Notes: a model not told the origin generated them from the sequence alone. 64,000 nt of DNA from an uncultured Flavobacteriaceae bacterium (GCA_937923515.1 CALDUF010000012.1:1-64000), one strand, 5' to 3'. Numbered from the stretch's first letter, positions 8,826 through 18,380 are shown. Numbers and translations are program-made.

Positions 8826-9884
8826 ATGAAACTATTTTTTTACTTAACCACATTTTTATTGTGTTTAACTTGCTATTCTCAAAACGCCCAGTTATACGTT
8901 GGCACTTATACTAAAGGTAATAGTAAGGGAATTTATAACGTAAATTTTAATACTGAAACAGGGCAGTTAAGCGACTTACAACTCGCCATCCCTATTGACA
9001 ACCCTTCGTTCTTGACGTATTCTCCTGACAGGAAATTTTTATATTCTACAAATGGTAGCGAAAGCGGATTTATTTCTTCCTACAAGATAAAAGATGATGG
9101 GAGTTTGGTTTTATTAACACGCGTTAAGAGTATGGGGAAAGGCCCGTGTCATATTTCAATTTGTGAAGACGGTAAAACGGTTTCAGTTTCAAATTATGTA
9201 GGCGGTAATATTGCAATTTATCCAGTGAATGTAGATGGGAGTTTAGCCGAGGCAAGTCAGGTTTTTGACCAAAATAGTACTGATAGAAAATCTCACGCAC
9301 ATTCTGCTTTGTTTTATAAAAATGAATTATTTGTGGCCGATTTGGGTAGAAATGCTCTATATCAATACATATCAGATGGTAATGCTTATAAATTAAATTC
9401 TGAAGCCATTATAAAAACCAAAGGAAACCCTGGTCCGCGACATTTTAAATTAACCAAAGATGGCAAATTTATTTACGTTATTAATGAATATGGCGCAACC
9501 ATCACCTCTATAAAACGCACTAAAAAAGGATTTAAACAAATTGATGAAGACAACACTTTAGAGCCTGGATTTACTGAATTTAATAAGTGTGCCGATATTC
9601 ATTTATCTAAAGATGAACGTTTTGTTTATGGATCTAATCGCGGCGAGAATACTATTGCAGTTTTTGAACGTAATATTAAAAACGGAAAACTAAATAAAAT
9701 TCAAAGTATGTCTGTTCATGGCGATTGGCCTCGTAACTTTAGTTTAGACCCTACAGGAAAATTTCTATTGGTTGCTAATATGAGAACCGAAAATATAACG
9801 GTATTTAGCATCGATAAAACCTCTGGAAGACTCACGTTTCTTCATGATTTTAAAGTTCCAGAACCTGTTTGCTTGTTATTTTAA
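8826..9884 (+). CDS. lactonase family protein (6-phosphogluconolactonase-like beta-propeller), secreted
   Basis: Signal peptide, then LYVGTYTKGNSKGIYNVNFNTETGQL; GPRHFKL...KFIYVINE. Confidence 0.88.
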   Translation: MKLFFYLTTFLLCLTCYSQNAQLYVGTYTKGNSKGIYNVNFNTETGQLSDLQLAIPIDNPSFLTYSPDRKFLYSTNGSESGFISSYKIKDDGSLVLLTRVKSMGKGPCHISICEDGKTVSVSNYVGGNIAIYPVNVDGSLAEASQVFDQNSTDRKSHAHSALFYKNELFVADLGRNALYQYISDGNAYKLNSEAIIKTKGNPGPRHFKLTKDGKFIYVINEYGATITSIKRTKKGFKQIDEDNTLEPGFTEFNKCADIHLSKDERFVYGSNRGENTIAVFERNIKNGKLNKIQSMSVHGDWPRNFSLDPTGKFLLVANMRTENITVFSIDKTSGRLTFLHDFKVPEPVCLLF

Positions 9885-9925
9885 ATTCACTAATAAATAA
9901 ACCGTTTATTTTTAAAAAAATATGG

Positions 9926-9933
9926 TATATTTG
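9926..9933 (+). promoter_or_regulatory. Bacteroidota -7 element TAnnTTTG upstream of rpsP
   Basis: TATATTTG followed by GCGCCC; predicted TSS about 9940. Confidence 0.55.
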
Positions 9934-9940
9934 CGCCCTC

Positions 9941-10058
9941 AATAAAGAGTTTGCATTTGATGTATTTAAAAATAGTGCAAATTCTTTATTTAGATTCTCG
10001 ATGTATCGGGAATGACAATTACAACGGAAACCTTGAAGCAAATACTTCAAGGAATTTT
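9941..10058 (+). promoter_or_regulatory. Structured rpsP 5' leader (15-bp hairpin plus terminator-like hairpin)
   Basis: AATAAAGAGTTTGCA (9941-9955) pairs with TGCAAATTCTTTATT (9976-9990), one G-U; CCTTGAAG caaata CTTCAAGG (10031-10052) followed by AATTTTTTT. Confidence 0.5.
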
Positions 10059-10103
10059 TTTCAATTAATAACCGAGGTCGAGAACCTCAAATAATTAATT
10101 ATT

Positions 10104-10607
10104 ATGCCAGTAAAAATTAGATTACAAAGACACGGTAAAAAAGGAAAACCTTTTTATTGGATCGTAGCAGCAGATTCGCGATCAAAAAGAGATGGTAAAT
10201 ACTTAGAAAAATTAGGTGCTTACAATCCAAACACAAATCCAGCAATTGTAGAATTAGACGTTGATGGTGCTGTAAAATGGTTGCAAAATGGTGCACAACC
10301 AACTGATACTGCAAAAAACTTATTATCTTACAAAGGTGCTTTATTAAAAAATCATCTTGTAGGTGGTGTTAGAAAAGGCGCTTTAACTGAAGAGCAAGCA
10401 GAAGCTAAATTTACTGCTTGGTTAGAAGAAAAAGAAGCAAAAATTCAAGCTAAAGCTGATGGGTTATCTGAAGCTGAAGCTAAGGCTAAAGCTGATGCGT
10501 TAGCTGCTGAAAGAGCTGTAAACGAAGCTAGAATAGCTGCCGCTGCTCCTGTTGTTGAAGAAGCAGAAGCGCCTGGTGAAGCTGAAGCTTCTAACGAAGA
10601 AGAATAA
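10104..10607 (+). CDS. rpsP: 30S ribosomal protein S16 with Ala/Glu-rich C-terminal extension
   Basis: MPVKIRLQRHGKKGKPFYWIVAADSRSKRDGKYLEKLGAYNP. Confidence 0.97.
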   Translation: MPVKIRLQRHGKKGKPFYWIVAADSRSKRDGKYLEKLGAYNPNTNPAIVELDVDGAVKWLQNGAQPTDTAKNLLSYKGALLKNHLVGGVRKGALTEEQAEAKFTAWLEEKEAKIQAKADGLSEAEAKAKADALAAERAVNEARIAAAAPVVEEAEAPGEAEASNEEE

Positions 10608-10630
10608 AAAAAGAATTTTTATACTTTTAA

Positions 10631-10658
10631 ACTCCGATAGCAATATCGGAGTTTTTTT
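10631..10658 (+). terminator. Rho-independent terminator of rpsP
   Basis: ACTCCGATA gcaa TATCGGAGT TTTTTT. Confidence 0.75.
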
Positions 10659-10850
10659 GTGAAATAGTATTTTGGTTTCTAAATACGTAATTGCACAAAT
10701 ATGCCTTAAGATGAGAACCTTAATTAAATAATTAATAAGTAGTCCTTGAAACTTGCTGATTTTGGAACTGGGTGACAAACTTAAAAATAGATTTGCGCCC
10801 CTTCCTAACAACAGGCAGATTCTAGGGAATAACAAAAGAATACGTTTTCT

Positions 10851-11375
10851 ATGACAAAAGAAGATTGTTTTTACTTAGGAAAGATTGTAAAAAAATATAG
10901 TTTTAAAGGCGAAGTTTTAGCAAAACTAGATACAGATCAGCCAGAACTTTATGAAAATCTTGATGCTATTTTTTTAGAACTGCGTAATAATCTAGTACCG
11001 TTTTTTGTTGAACGTTCGCAATTACACAAATCTGAATTACTTCGTATAAAATTTGAAGATGTAGATGCCGAAGCTGATGCTGATGCCATCATGAAAAGCG
11101 GCCTATATTTACCTTTGGATTTATTACCAAAGCTTGAGGGTAACAAATTTTACTTTCATGAAGTTATAGGCTTTACTATAAAAGACAAAAATTTTGGAAA
11201 CGTAGGAATTATTAAAGCGATTAACGATACCACAGCCCAATCGCTTTTTGAAATAGATAGAGATGGTATTGAAATTTTAATCCCTATGAACGATGAGTTT
11301 ATTATTAAAGTAGATAGAGACACCAAAACTATTCTTGTTGAAACGCCAGATGGTTTAATAGATTTGTACTTGTAA
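10851..11375 (+). CDS. rimM: ribosome maturation factor RimM
   Basis: FYLGKIVKKYSFKGEVLAKLDTD...ILIPMNDEFIIKVD; follows rpsP. Confidence 0.93.
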   Translation: MTKEDCFYLGKIVKKYSFKGEVLAKLDTDQPELYENLDAIFLELRNNLVPFFVERSQLHKSELLRIKFEDVDAEADADAIMKSGLYLPLDLLPKLEGNKFYFHEVIGFTIKDKNFGNVGIIKAINDTTAQSLFEIDRDGIEILIPMNDEFIIKVDRDTKTILVETPDGLIDLYL

Positions 11376-11406
11376 CATGAGTTTTTTTCTATCAAAAACT
11401 TATAAA

Positions 11407-11859
11407 CTACGCTACCAATTCTCCCCTTGTTTTAATAACACCAATAGATGCTTGGATATCATCTTTTTGAGCTATTAAAAGTTTACAAACAGATAATGGC
11501 AAGTGCCTTTCTTGCAACAATGCATTACAAGCCTTAATATTTAGTTCTTTAATTTTACATAACTCTATTATTACGTAACTGCTATCCTCAATATTATTTA
11601 ATGCGCGTTTAAAACGAAAATGCGTAGCATTGAGTTTAATATTTTGCTTTCGATAACTAGCTGGCGTGCCTCCAAATTTAACAATCTCCGCTTTTAAGGC
11701 GGTATTAAACTTTCGGTTACTTGCTATGGCTTCTTTAAGGATAACTTCAAGATTATCAACTTTTATGGTAGCTAAAACTTTAAAATATATTTGCTCAACC
11801 TCAAGAGAAAAAAGTAAGAGCGTATTCATGTGTTCTAAATTATTCTCCAAGTGTTTCAT
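11407..11859 (-). CDS. divergent PA2169/DUF2383-like four-helix-bundle protein
   Basis: 150 aa, same length and layout as the 8176 protein, including LLQERHLPLSVCKLLIAQKDDIQASI vs ILKDKTLPPTIDAMLFRHRNAIQSAI. Confidence 0.6.
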   Translation of the reverse strand: MKHLENNLEHMNTLLLFSLEVEQIYFKVLATIKVDNLEVILKEAIASNRKFNTALKAEIVKFGGTPASYRKQNIKLNATHFRFKRALNNIEDSSYVIIELCKIKELNIKACNALLQERHLPLSVCKLLIAQKDDIQASIGVIKTRGELVA

Positions 11860-11927
11860 AGCGTTATATTTAAAAGTTATTAATTTAAGTACGTTATTAG
11901 AACTGTAAACAGACTACGAACGTATAA

Positions 11928-12011
11928 TTTTTAACATTTTTTAATAGATTTTAACGCTTTTTAGAGGATTTTAATCAATTTTTGATCCTTTTTATCGATT
12001 TTTGATGCTTT
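11928..12011. other. Phased T-tract array (predicted intrinsically curved DNA)
   Basis: T-tracts beginning near 11928, 11937, 11949, 11958, 11969, 11979, 11989, 11999, 12009, spacing about 10 bp. Confidence 0.6.
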
Positions 12012-12043
12012 ACTAATTCGAAATCTTTTTGTGAATACCTCTT

Positions 12044-12760
12044 ATGCCACAATCCACATTTAAATTCAAAAAATTCAAAGTTAATCAAGACCAATGTGCC
12101 ATGAAAATTGGGACCGACAGTGTGTTGTTAGGTGCTTGGACATCTTTAAAAAACAACCCTATCTCAATTTTAGATATTGGTGCAGGCACAGGTATTTTAG
12201 CGTTAATACTAGCACAACGCAGTAATGCAGAACTTATAGACGCTATAGAGATTGATGATAGTGCCTACGAACAATGTGTTGGCAATTTTGAGCAATCGCC
12301 TTGGGGAGATAGATTGTTTTGTTACCATGCATCATTACAAGAATTTGCAGATGAGATAGACGAGATGTATGATGTAATTATCTGCAATCCGCCTTTTTAC
12401 TCTGAAGACTATAAGACTAATAGCGCTCAACGCGACTTAGCGCGCTTTGAAGACGCTATGCCTTTTGAACATCTTTTACAAAGTGTTGCAAAACTACTTT
12501 CGTTACACAGTATTTTTTCTGTTATTATCCCTTTTAAAGAAGAGCAACGTTTTATTAATTTAGCTTCAACGTTCAATCTTTTTCCAAATAACATACTACA
12601 CGTAAAAGGACATTCAAATTCAGAAATTAAAAGAAGTTTAATTGAATTCTCATTTCGGAAAAGCGAGGTAATTATCAAAACTCTAATTATTGAAATAGAA
12701 AGACACCAATACACTAAAGATTACATTACCCTAACTAAAGATTTTTATTTGAAGATGTAA
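12044..12760 (+). CDS. trmN6: tRNA1(Val) (adenine(37)-N6)-methyltransferase
   Basis: FKVNQDQCAMKIGTDSVLLGAW, ILDIGAGTGILALILAQR, IICNPPFY. Confidence 0.92.
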   Translation: MPQSTFKFKKFKVNQDQCAMKIGTDSVLLGAWTSLKNNPISILDIGAGTGILALILAQRSNAELIDAIEIDDSAYEQCVGNFEQSPWGDRLFCYHASLQEFADEIDEMYDVIICNPPFYSEDYKTNSAQRDLARFEDAMPFEHLLQSVAKLLSLHSIFSVIIPFKEEQRFINLASTFNLFPNNILHVKGHSNSEIKRSLIEFSFRKSEVIIKTLIIEIERHQYTKDYITLTKDFYLKM

Positions 12761-12865
12761 TTAAATTGATATAGATTCTTTAAATTTGATAGCATAAAGT
12801 GATGAATTCTTTAAAAAAATAACCAGCCGTTAGATATTCACATTTTGCAACTCAAATTATAAGCT

Positions 12866-14044
12866 ATGAAACCTGATTTATTTGAAGCGCCAGATTATTA
12901 CAATTTAGACGAATTACTCACCGATGAGCATAAATTAGTACGCGACGCAGCTAGAGCATGGGTAAAACGTGATGTTTCGCCAATTATTGAAGCCTATGCT
13001 CAAAAAGCAGAATTTCCAAAACAAATTATAGGAGGTTTAGCTGAAATTGGTGCTTTTGGCCCCTACATACCTACGGCGTATGGTGGCGCAGGTTTAGACC
13101 AAATTTCGTATGGTTTAATTATGCAAGAAATTGAGCGTGGCGATTCTGGCGTTAGGTCTACAGCTTCAGTACAATCTTCTTTAGTAATGTATCCTATTTG
13201 GAAATATGGTAATGAGGCACAACGCCAAAAATATTTACCCAAATTAGCAAGTGGCGAATGGATGGGATGCTTTGGATTAACAGAGCCAGACCATGGTAGT
13301 AACCCTGGTGGTATGACTACTAATTTTAAAGATAAAGGCGATCACTATGTATTAAATGGTGCAAAGCTGTGGATTAGCAATGCGCCTTTTGCTCAGGTTG
13401 CTGTGGTTTGGGCTAAAGACGAAGGTGGTCGCATTCACGGATTACTAGTAGAGCGCGGTATGACAGGGTTTTCTACTCCAGAAACACATAATAAATGGTC
13501 GTTGCGAGCATCGGCTACTGGCGAGCTTATTTTTGATAACGTAAAAGTGCCAAAGGAAAACTTATTACCCAATAAATCTGGTTTGGGTGCACCACTTGGT
13601 TGCTTAGATTCTGCACGATATGGTATTGCTTGGGGCGCTATTGGTGCAGCAATGGATTGCTACGACACCGCATTACGCTATAGCAAAGAACGCATACAAT
13701 TTGGGAGACCTATTGGACAGTTTCAACTACAGCAAAAAAAGCTAGCTGAAATGATTACAGAAATTACAAAGGCGCAATTGCTGGCTTGGAGATTGGGTGT
13801 AATGCGCGACAACAACACAGCTACCTCTGCACAAATATCTATGGCAAAACGTAATAATGTAGCTATGGCCATAACTATAGCCAGAGAAGCGCGCCAAATG
13901 CTTGGTGGCATGGGCATAACTGGAGAATATAGTATTATGCGCCACATGATGAATTTAGAAAGTGTTGTTACTTATGAAGGCACGCACGATATTCATTTAT
14001 TAATTACGGGCTTAGATATTACAGGATTAAATGGGTTTAAATAG
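12866..14044 (+). CDS. acyl-CoA dehydrogenase, glutaryl-CoA dehydrogenase-like
   Basis: GVRSTASVQSSLVMYPIW, GCFGLTEPDHGSNPGGM, ERIQFGRPIGQFQLQQKKLAEM, ITGEYSIMRHMMNLESVVTYEGTHDIH. Confidence 0.9.
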   Translation: MKPDLFEAPDYYNLDELLTDEHKLVRDAARAWVKRDVSPIIEAYAQKAEFPKQIIGGLAEIGAFGPYIPTAYGGAGLDQISYGLIMQEIERGDSGVRSTASVQSSLVMYPIWKYGNEAQRQKYLPKLASGEWMGCFGLTEPDHGSNPGGMTTNFKDKGDHYVLNGAKLWISNAPFAQVAVVWAKDEGGRIHGLLVERGMTGFSTPETHNKWSLRASATGELIFDNVKVPKENLLPNKSGLGAPLGCLDSARYGIAWGAIGAAMDCYDTALRYSKERIQFGRPIGQFQLQQKKLAEMITEITKAQLLAWRLGVMRDNNTATSAQISMAKRNNVAMAITIAREARQMLGGMGITGEYSIMRHMMNLESVVTYEGTHDIHLLITGLDITGLNGFK

Positions 14045-14131
14045 CAAAATTTAACTTCTAAAAACTAAATTTTAAGCCGTTTTAACTGATAAAACCTATG
14101 AGTAAATAATATATTTGCAAAAAACTTTGCA

Positions 14132-14521
14132 TTGCAAAAATATATTGCCACTTTTTTTGTTTTTCTATATTTGCTTGCCATGTTAAGACCGGTGCAACCT
14201 TACGTTGAGTTTGTACTAAATCAAGATTATATTGCTGAGTTTTTATGTATTAATAAAGACAAACCCCAACTGCAATGTAATGGAAAATGCCACTTGGTAA
14301 AACAACTTGAAAAACAACAGGAACAAGAACCTTTTTCTGCGTTATCCATTGCTTTAGAAAACTATCCTATTGGGTTTGTAAACATTATTAAAATAGCGCG
14401 TTTTAATGTGTTTTTATTTCAGAAAAAAGTAGCGCACGTTCCTTATCGTAGCTTATATTATTTTGAATATAATTTTAGCGACTTTCGCCCACCAGACGTT
14501 GTATCATTAATTTTTTGCTAA
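14132..14521 (+). CDS. small Cys-containing membrane/exported hypothetical protein
   Basis: Hydrophobic N-terminus, then FLCINKDKPQLQCNGKCHLVKQL (C-x8-C-x3-CH). TATATTTG promoter-like element at 14110; TTG start. Confidence 0.6.
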   Translation: MQKYIATFFVFLYLLAMLRPVQPYVEFVLNQDYIAEFLCINKDKPQLQCNGKCHLVKQLEKQQEQEPFSALSIALENYPIGFVNIIKIARFNVFLFQKKVAHVPYRSLYYFEYNFSDFRPPDVVSLIFC

Positions 14522-14530
14522 TATGCTTTT

Positions 14531-14683
14531 GCGTTAGCGATAGCAACGGCATCCTTTTTTGATAAACTGTATTTTGTTTAGAATGCTATAGTATACCTAT
14601 ATTAAAAAGGCTTCTGAATATTAACACTTTAAAACATCAAAAAAGATATAGTGGATAGCGCGACCCTTGTGGTAACGCCCAAA
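14531..14683 (+). repeat. Interspersed intergenic repeat, copy R2
   Basis: GCGTTAGCGATAGCAACGGCATCCTTTTTT...AAAAAAGATATAGTGGATAGCGCGACCCTTGTGGTAACGCCCAAA; GCGTTA/TAACGC terminal stem. Confidence 0.8.
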
Positions 14684-14710
14684 TACTTATACATTTTTTA
14701 AAACCATATA

Positions 14711-15754
14711 ATGAAATATATATATTTTGTTGCACTTTTTTACGTTGCAACCTTATCAACTTTTGCTCAACACGAGCATGACAACAACGACAACGCATTA
14801 GAATTAAAACAATGGTCGTCTAGCAGGCCTGATGGGCATGCGCCAATAGGTGTTATGGGAGACCACACGCACCACAAAGGCGGTTTGATGTTCTCGTACC
14901 GCTACATGACTATGGATATGCGCCAATTGAGACAAGGCACTAACGATGTGACTACTGCTGATGCTCACGCCAACTACATGGTTGCACCGCTAGATATGGT
15001 AATGCATATGCACATGCTTGGCGCCATGTATGCGCCTTCGGATAGAATTACTATTATGGCCATGGCAAATTACGTAGAAAACGATATGAATTTGCAAATG
15101 CGTAATGGCAATAGGTTTTCTACCAACACCTCTGGCTTTGGAGATGTTATGGTGAGCGCCTTATACAGTATTTTTAATAAAAATAGAAAAGCAATGCACG
15201 CACAAATTGGTGTAAATATACCAACAGGAAGCATTGAAGAAACAGGCGTGCTACCAGTATCTATGGGAAATGCAGTGCAGTTGCCTTACCCAATGCAAAC
15301 AGGTACAGGTTCGTTTGGTGCTAAATTAGGATTAACGTATTTAGGACAGTGCAATACATTTTCGTGGGGACACCAATTGACAGGATTGGTTAATTTAAAC
15401 GATAATAGTCAAGATTATAAATTTGGAAACAGATACCAACTTAACAATTGGATTGCTGCAAAAGCTGGTGATAATTTAAGTGTTTCTGTAAGATTAGAAG
15501 GTGTGGTTGTTACTGAAATTGATGGTGCTAGCCCACTATTAAACCCTGTAATGGTGACTACTGCCGATACTGCAAACTCTGGTGGTACTTTTATAAATAC
15601 TGGTTTTGGTTTGAATTATTTTATTATAAATGGCAGTTTAAAAGGGTTACGTTTTGCAACTGAAATTTCTACGCCTTTGTATCAAGATTTAAATGGCGTG
15701 CAATTAAAACAGAATTATAATTTGATGTTTGGTTTGCAATATGCGCTACATTAA
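14711..15754 (+). CDS. His/Met-rich outer-membrane transporter-like protein (possibly copper/metal-related)
   Basis: Signal peptide, QHEHDNND, GDHTHHKGG, YRYMTMDMRQL, MVMHMHMLGAMYAPSDRITIMAM; beta-barrel-like C-terminus. Confidence 0.6.
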   Translation: MKYIYFVALFYVATLSTFAQHEHDNNDNALELKQWSSSRPDGHAPIGVMGDHTHHKGGLMFSYRYMTMDMRQLRQGTNDVTTADAHANYMVAPLDMVMHMHMLGAMYAPSDRITIMAMANYVENDMNLQMRNGNRFSTNTSGFGDVMVSALYSIFNKNRKAMHAQIGVNIPTGSIEETGVLPVSMGNAVQLPYPMQTGTGSFGAKLGLTYLGQCNTFSWGHQLTGLVNLNDNSQDYKFGNRYQLNNWIAAKAGDNLSVSVRLEGVVVTEIDGASPLLNPVMVTTADTANSGGTFINTGFGLNYFIINGSLKGLRFATEISTPLYQDLNGVQLKQNYNLMFGLQYALH

Positions 15755-15786
15755 ATAGTTTTTAATTTTAAATTGCTCTAAGTACT

Positions 15787-15816
15787 AAAAAAGCATCTCT
15801 TTTGAGGTGCTTTTTT
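15787..15816 (+). terminator. Rho-independent terminator
   Basis: AAAAAAGCATCTC tttt GAGGTGCTTTTTT. Confidence 0.65.
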
Positions 15817-15852
15817 ATGCTCAACTGTTAAAGTTGTATCTTTAAAATAAAA

Positions 15853-16596
15853 ATGGCCATTACTAAAGCACTCAATATTTTAGCATTTGGAGTTGTTCTG
15901 TTTTGTTGTACTTCGAATACTGAAGACATTACAACTAAACTTGAAGACATCCAAGAGCAAGAAGACACTAACACGTTTAAAAACGACACACTAAAAATAA
16001 TAGCACTTGGGGATAGTTACACCATTGGTGAAAGCGTATGCAGTAGCTGTAAATTTCCTGAGCAACTTAAAGATAGTATTGTAAATATAATTAGCGATGC
16101 AACTATTGAACTTACTGTTATTGCAAAAACTGGTTGGACTACTTCTGCACTTAAAAATGCGCTAGAAGCTGAAACACTGGCTGAAGATTATGATATCGCC
16201 ACTTTGCTTATTGGCGTTAATAACCAATTTCAACGTAGGCCTTTTGAATTGTTTGAAAAGGAATTTCCAGAATTAGTAACCAAAGCTGTAACCTATGCTG
16301 GCGGTAAAGCAAAAAACCTAATTGTTATTTCTATTCCAGACTATGCGTTTACGCCTTTTGGTAATGGCAATTTAAACATATCAAATGGTATTAATACGTA
16401 CAACACCTTTATAAAAAACTATTGCGATGCTAATAACATTACATACGTTTTTATTACAGATATTACCCGACAAGGTATAGAAAATCCCAGCTTAGTAGCT
16501 AACGATGGGTTGCACCCTTCTACTTTGGCATACTCAAAATTTGTGAGTAGACTTTTGCCAGAGGCTTTGGAAAAAATAGGATATAATACTGACTAA
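15853..16596 (+). CDS. SGNH/GDSL hydrolase family lipoprotein
   Basis: Lipobox-like VLFCCTS; IIALGDSYTIGES (block I GDS), LIGVNNQ, DGLHPSTLAYSKF (D-x-x-H). Confidence 0.88.
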   Translation: MAITKALNILAFGVVLFCCTSNTEDITTKLEDIQEQEDTNTFKNDTLKIIALGDSYTIGESVCSSCKFPEQLKDSIVNIISDATIELTVIAKTGWTTSALKNALEAETLAEDYDIATLLIGVNNQFQRRPFELFEKEFPELVTKAVTYAGGKAKNLIVISIPDYAFTPFGNGNLNISNGINTYNTFIKNYCDANNITYVFITDITRQGIENPSLVANDGLHPSTLAYSKFVSRLLPEALEKIGYNTD

Positions 16597-16627
16597 ATTA
16601 CCTATATTAGCCTAAAGCCATGTAAGC

Positions 16628-17527
16628 ATGTTTTCTTCTAAAAAACGACTAGACCACGCCTATAATACTGCTAAGATTGTTGACTTTAACGACGATAGCA
16701 AGTTTATACTTTTTAGTGATTGCCACAGAGGCGATAATAGTTTTGCAGATGATTTTGCGAACAATCGTAATATCTATTTTCATGCGCTAAAGCATTATTA
16801 TGCTGAAGGGTTTCAATATTGTGAATTAGGTGATGGTGATGAGTTATGGGAAAACCTCTCATTTAGTTCGCTATTATACGCACACAAAAACGTATACATG
16901 CTTATGAAGCTATTTCATGAGGATAAACGTTTACATATGATTTGGGGTAATCATGATATGGTATATCGCAATCCAGAGTATGTAAAAAAATATTTAGCTA
17001 CATATTTTGATCCTAAAATTGGGGAAGATGTTGAGCTTTTTAAAGATATTACTTATCATGAAGGCATTGTGTTAAAGCATAGCACTACAGGGCAAGAGTT
17101 ATTTTTAACGCACGGGCACCAGGCAGATTGGTGGAATTATTTATTTTGGAAATGGAGCCGATTTATGGTGCGTGTGCTTTGGAAACCTTTAAACGTTATG
17201 GGAATTGCAGATCCTACGAGTCCTGCAAAAAACTATACCGAATTAATTAAAGTTGAGCGCCGTACCAAAAAATGGATTGCTGCTAAAAACAACTTACTTA
17301 CTATTGCGGGCCACACCCACAGGCCACGTTTTCCTGAGCCTGGAGATATTCCGTTTTTTAACGATGGTAGTTGCGTACACCCTAGAAGTATTACTGGTAT
17401 TGAGATTGAAAATGGTGCCATTTCATTAATTAAATGGCAAATAGCTACGCGCGATGATGGCACGTTACAAATTGTTAGAGTGTTGTTGGAAGGCCCGAGA
17501 CGATTAGAAGCTTATAAAACGCTATAA
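16628..17527 (+). CDS. metallophosphoesterase (UDP-2,3-diacylglucosamine hydrolase-like)
   Basis: ILFSDCHRGDN, GDGDELWE, WGNHD, LTHGHQADW, IAGHTHRPRFPE. Confidence 0.88.
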   Translation: MFSSKKRLDHAYNTAKIVDFNDDSKFILFSDCHRGDNSFADDFANNRNIYFHALKHYYAEGFQYCELGDGDELWENLSFSSLLYAHKNVYMLMKLFHEDKRLHMIWGNHDMVYRNPEYVKKYLATYFDPKIGEDVELFKDITYHEGIVLKHSTTGQELFLTHGHQADWWNYLFWKWSRFMVRVLWKPLNVMGIADPTSPAKNYTELIKVERRTKKWIAAKNNLLTIAGHTHRPRFPEPGDIPFFNDGSCVHPRSITGIEIENGAISLIKWQIATRDDGTLQIVRVLLEGPRRLEAYKTL

Positions 17528-17571
17528 TTTATATTTACTAATTAATTCTTGCCGTTGCTAGAATGACAGAT

Positions 17572-18366
17572 ATGCTCCAAAAACGATACGAAGGCTATTT
17601 AAAAACACCTTTTTTATGGAAAAATGATGTTGTTTTCAATTTATTGCAATTTAATAATGTTGCGGCAGTTTCTAAATTTGATGTTGAAATTGACGACAGC
17701 TTACGTTTAGGAAAATACGTAGAGCGTTTTGTTGCTTTTGAATTACGCCAACAAAAACACATTCGTGTGTTGGCCGAAAATATACAGATACAGCAGGATA
17801 CACTAACTTTGGGTGAGTTGGATTGCTTACTTCTACAAGATGAACAGCCCATTCATTTAGAAATTATATATAAGTTTTACCTATATGATGCTCTAGTTGG
17901 TACTTCTGAAATTGAGCATTTTGTTGGCCCTAATAGAAAGGATGCTTTAATTGAAAAACTAAGCAAACTTAAACACAAACAATTACCGCTTATTTATACT
18001 GATGCCTGTAAACCTTATTTAAAAGCTTTAGGCTTAGCGCCTGAAACCATTTTGCAACAGGTGTATTTTAAGGCACAACTATTTTTGCCATTTGCCAATC
18101 AAAATATACAGTTAAAAACATTAAATAATGATTGTGTTGTTGGCTATTATATTACCAGAACTGAACTTATCGTGTTTAAAGACTGTAAATTTTATGTTCC
18201 TACAAAAAAAGATTGGTTGATAACGCCGCATACTAATGTAGATTGGTTGAATTTTAAAACGTTTACAGCCATTGCGAGAGCCTATTTTGAACAAAAATAT
18301 TCTACTTTAATTTGGGTAAAGCTTAAAACCGGTATGGTAAAAAAGGTGTTTTTGGTTTGGTGGTAA
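17572..18366 (+). CDS. DUF1853 family protein
   Basis: RLGKYVERFVAFEL...TLGELDCLLL...PIHLEIIYKFYLYD; GPNRKDALIEKLSKLKHKQLPL. The listed start at 17563 falls in a palindromic repeat. Confidence 0.75.
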   Translation: MLQKRYEGYLKTPFLWKNDVVFNLLQFNNVAAVSKFDVEIDDSLRLGKYVERFVAFELRQQKHIRVLAENIQIQQDTLTLGELDCLLLQDEQPIHLEIIYKFYLYDALVGTSEIEHFVGPNRKDALIEKLSKLKHKQLPLIYTDACKPYLKALGLAPETILQQVYFKAQLFLPFANQNIQLKTLNNDCVVGYYITRTELIVFKDCKFYVPTKKDWLITPHTNVDWLNFKTFTAIARAYFEQKYSTLIWVKLKTGMVKKVFLVWW

Positions 18367-18380
18367 GCTAGCAAATACGC

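Noticed and set aside
10500-10835. 111-aa minus-strand ORF overlapping the rpsP 3' end
   Set aside because: Antisense to rpsP, spans its terminator, and is low-complexity (FFFNNRSSGSYSSF).
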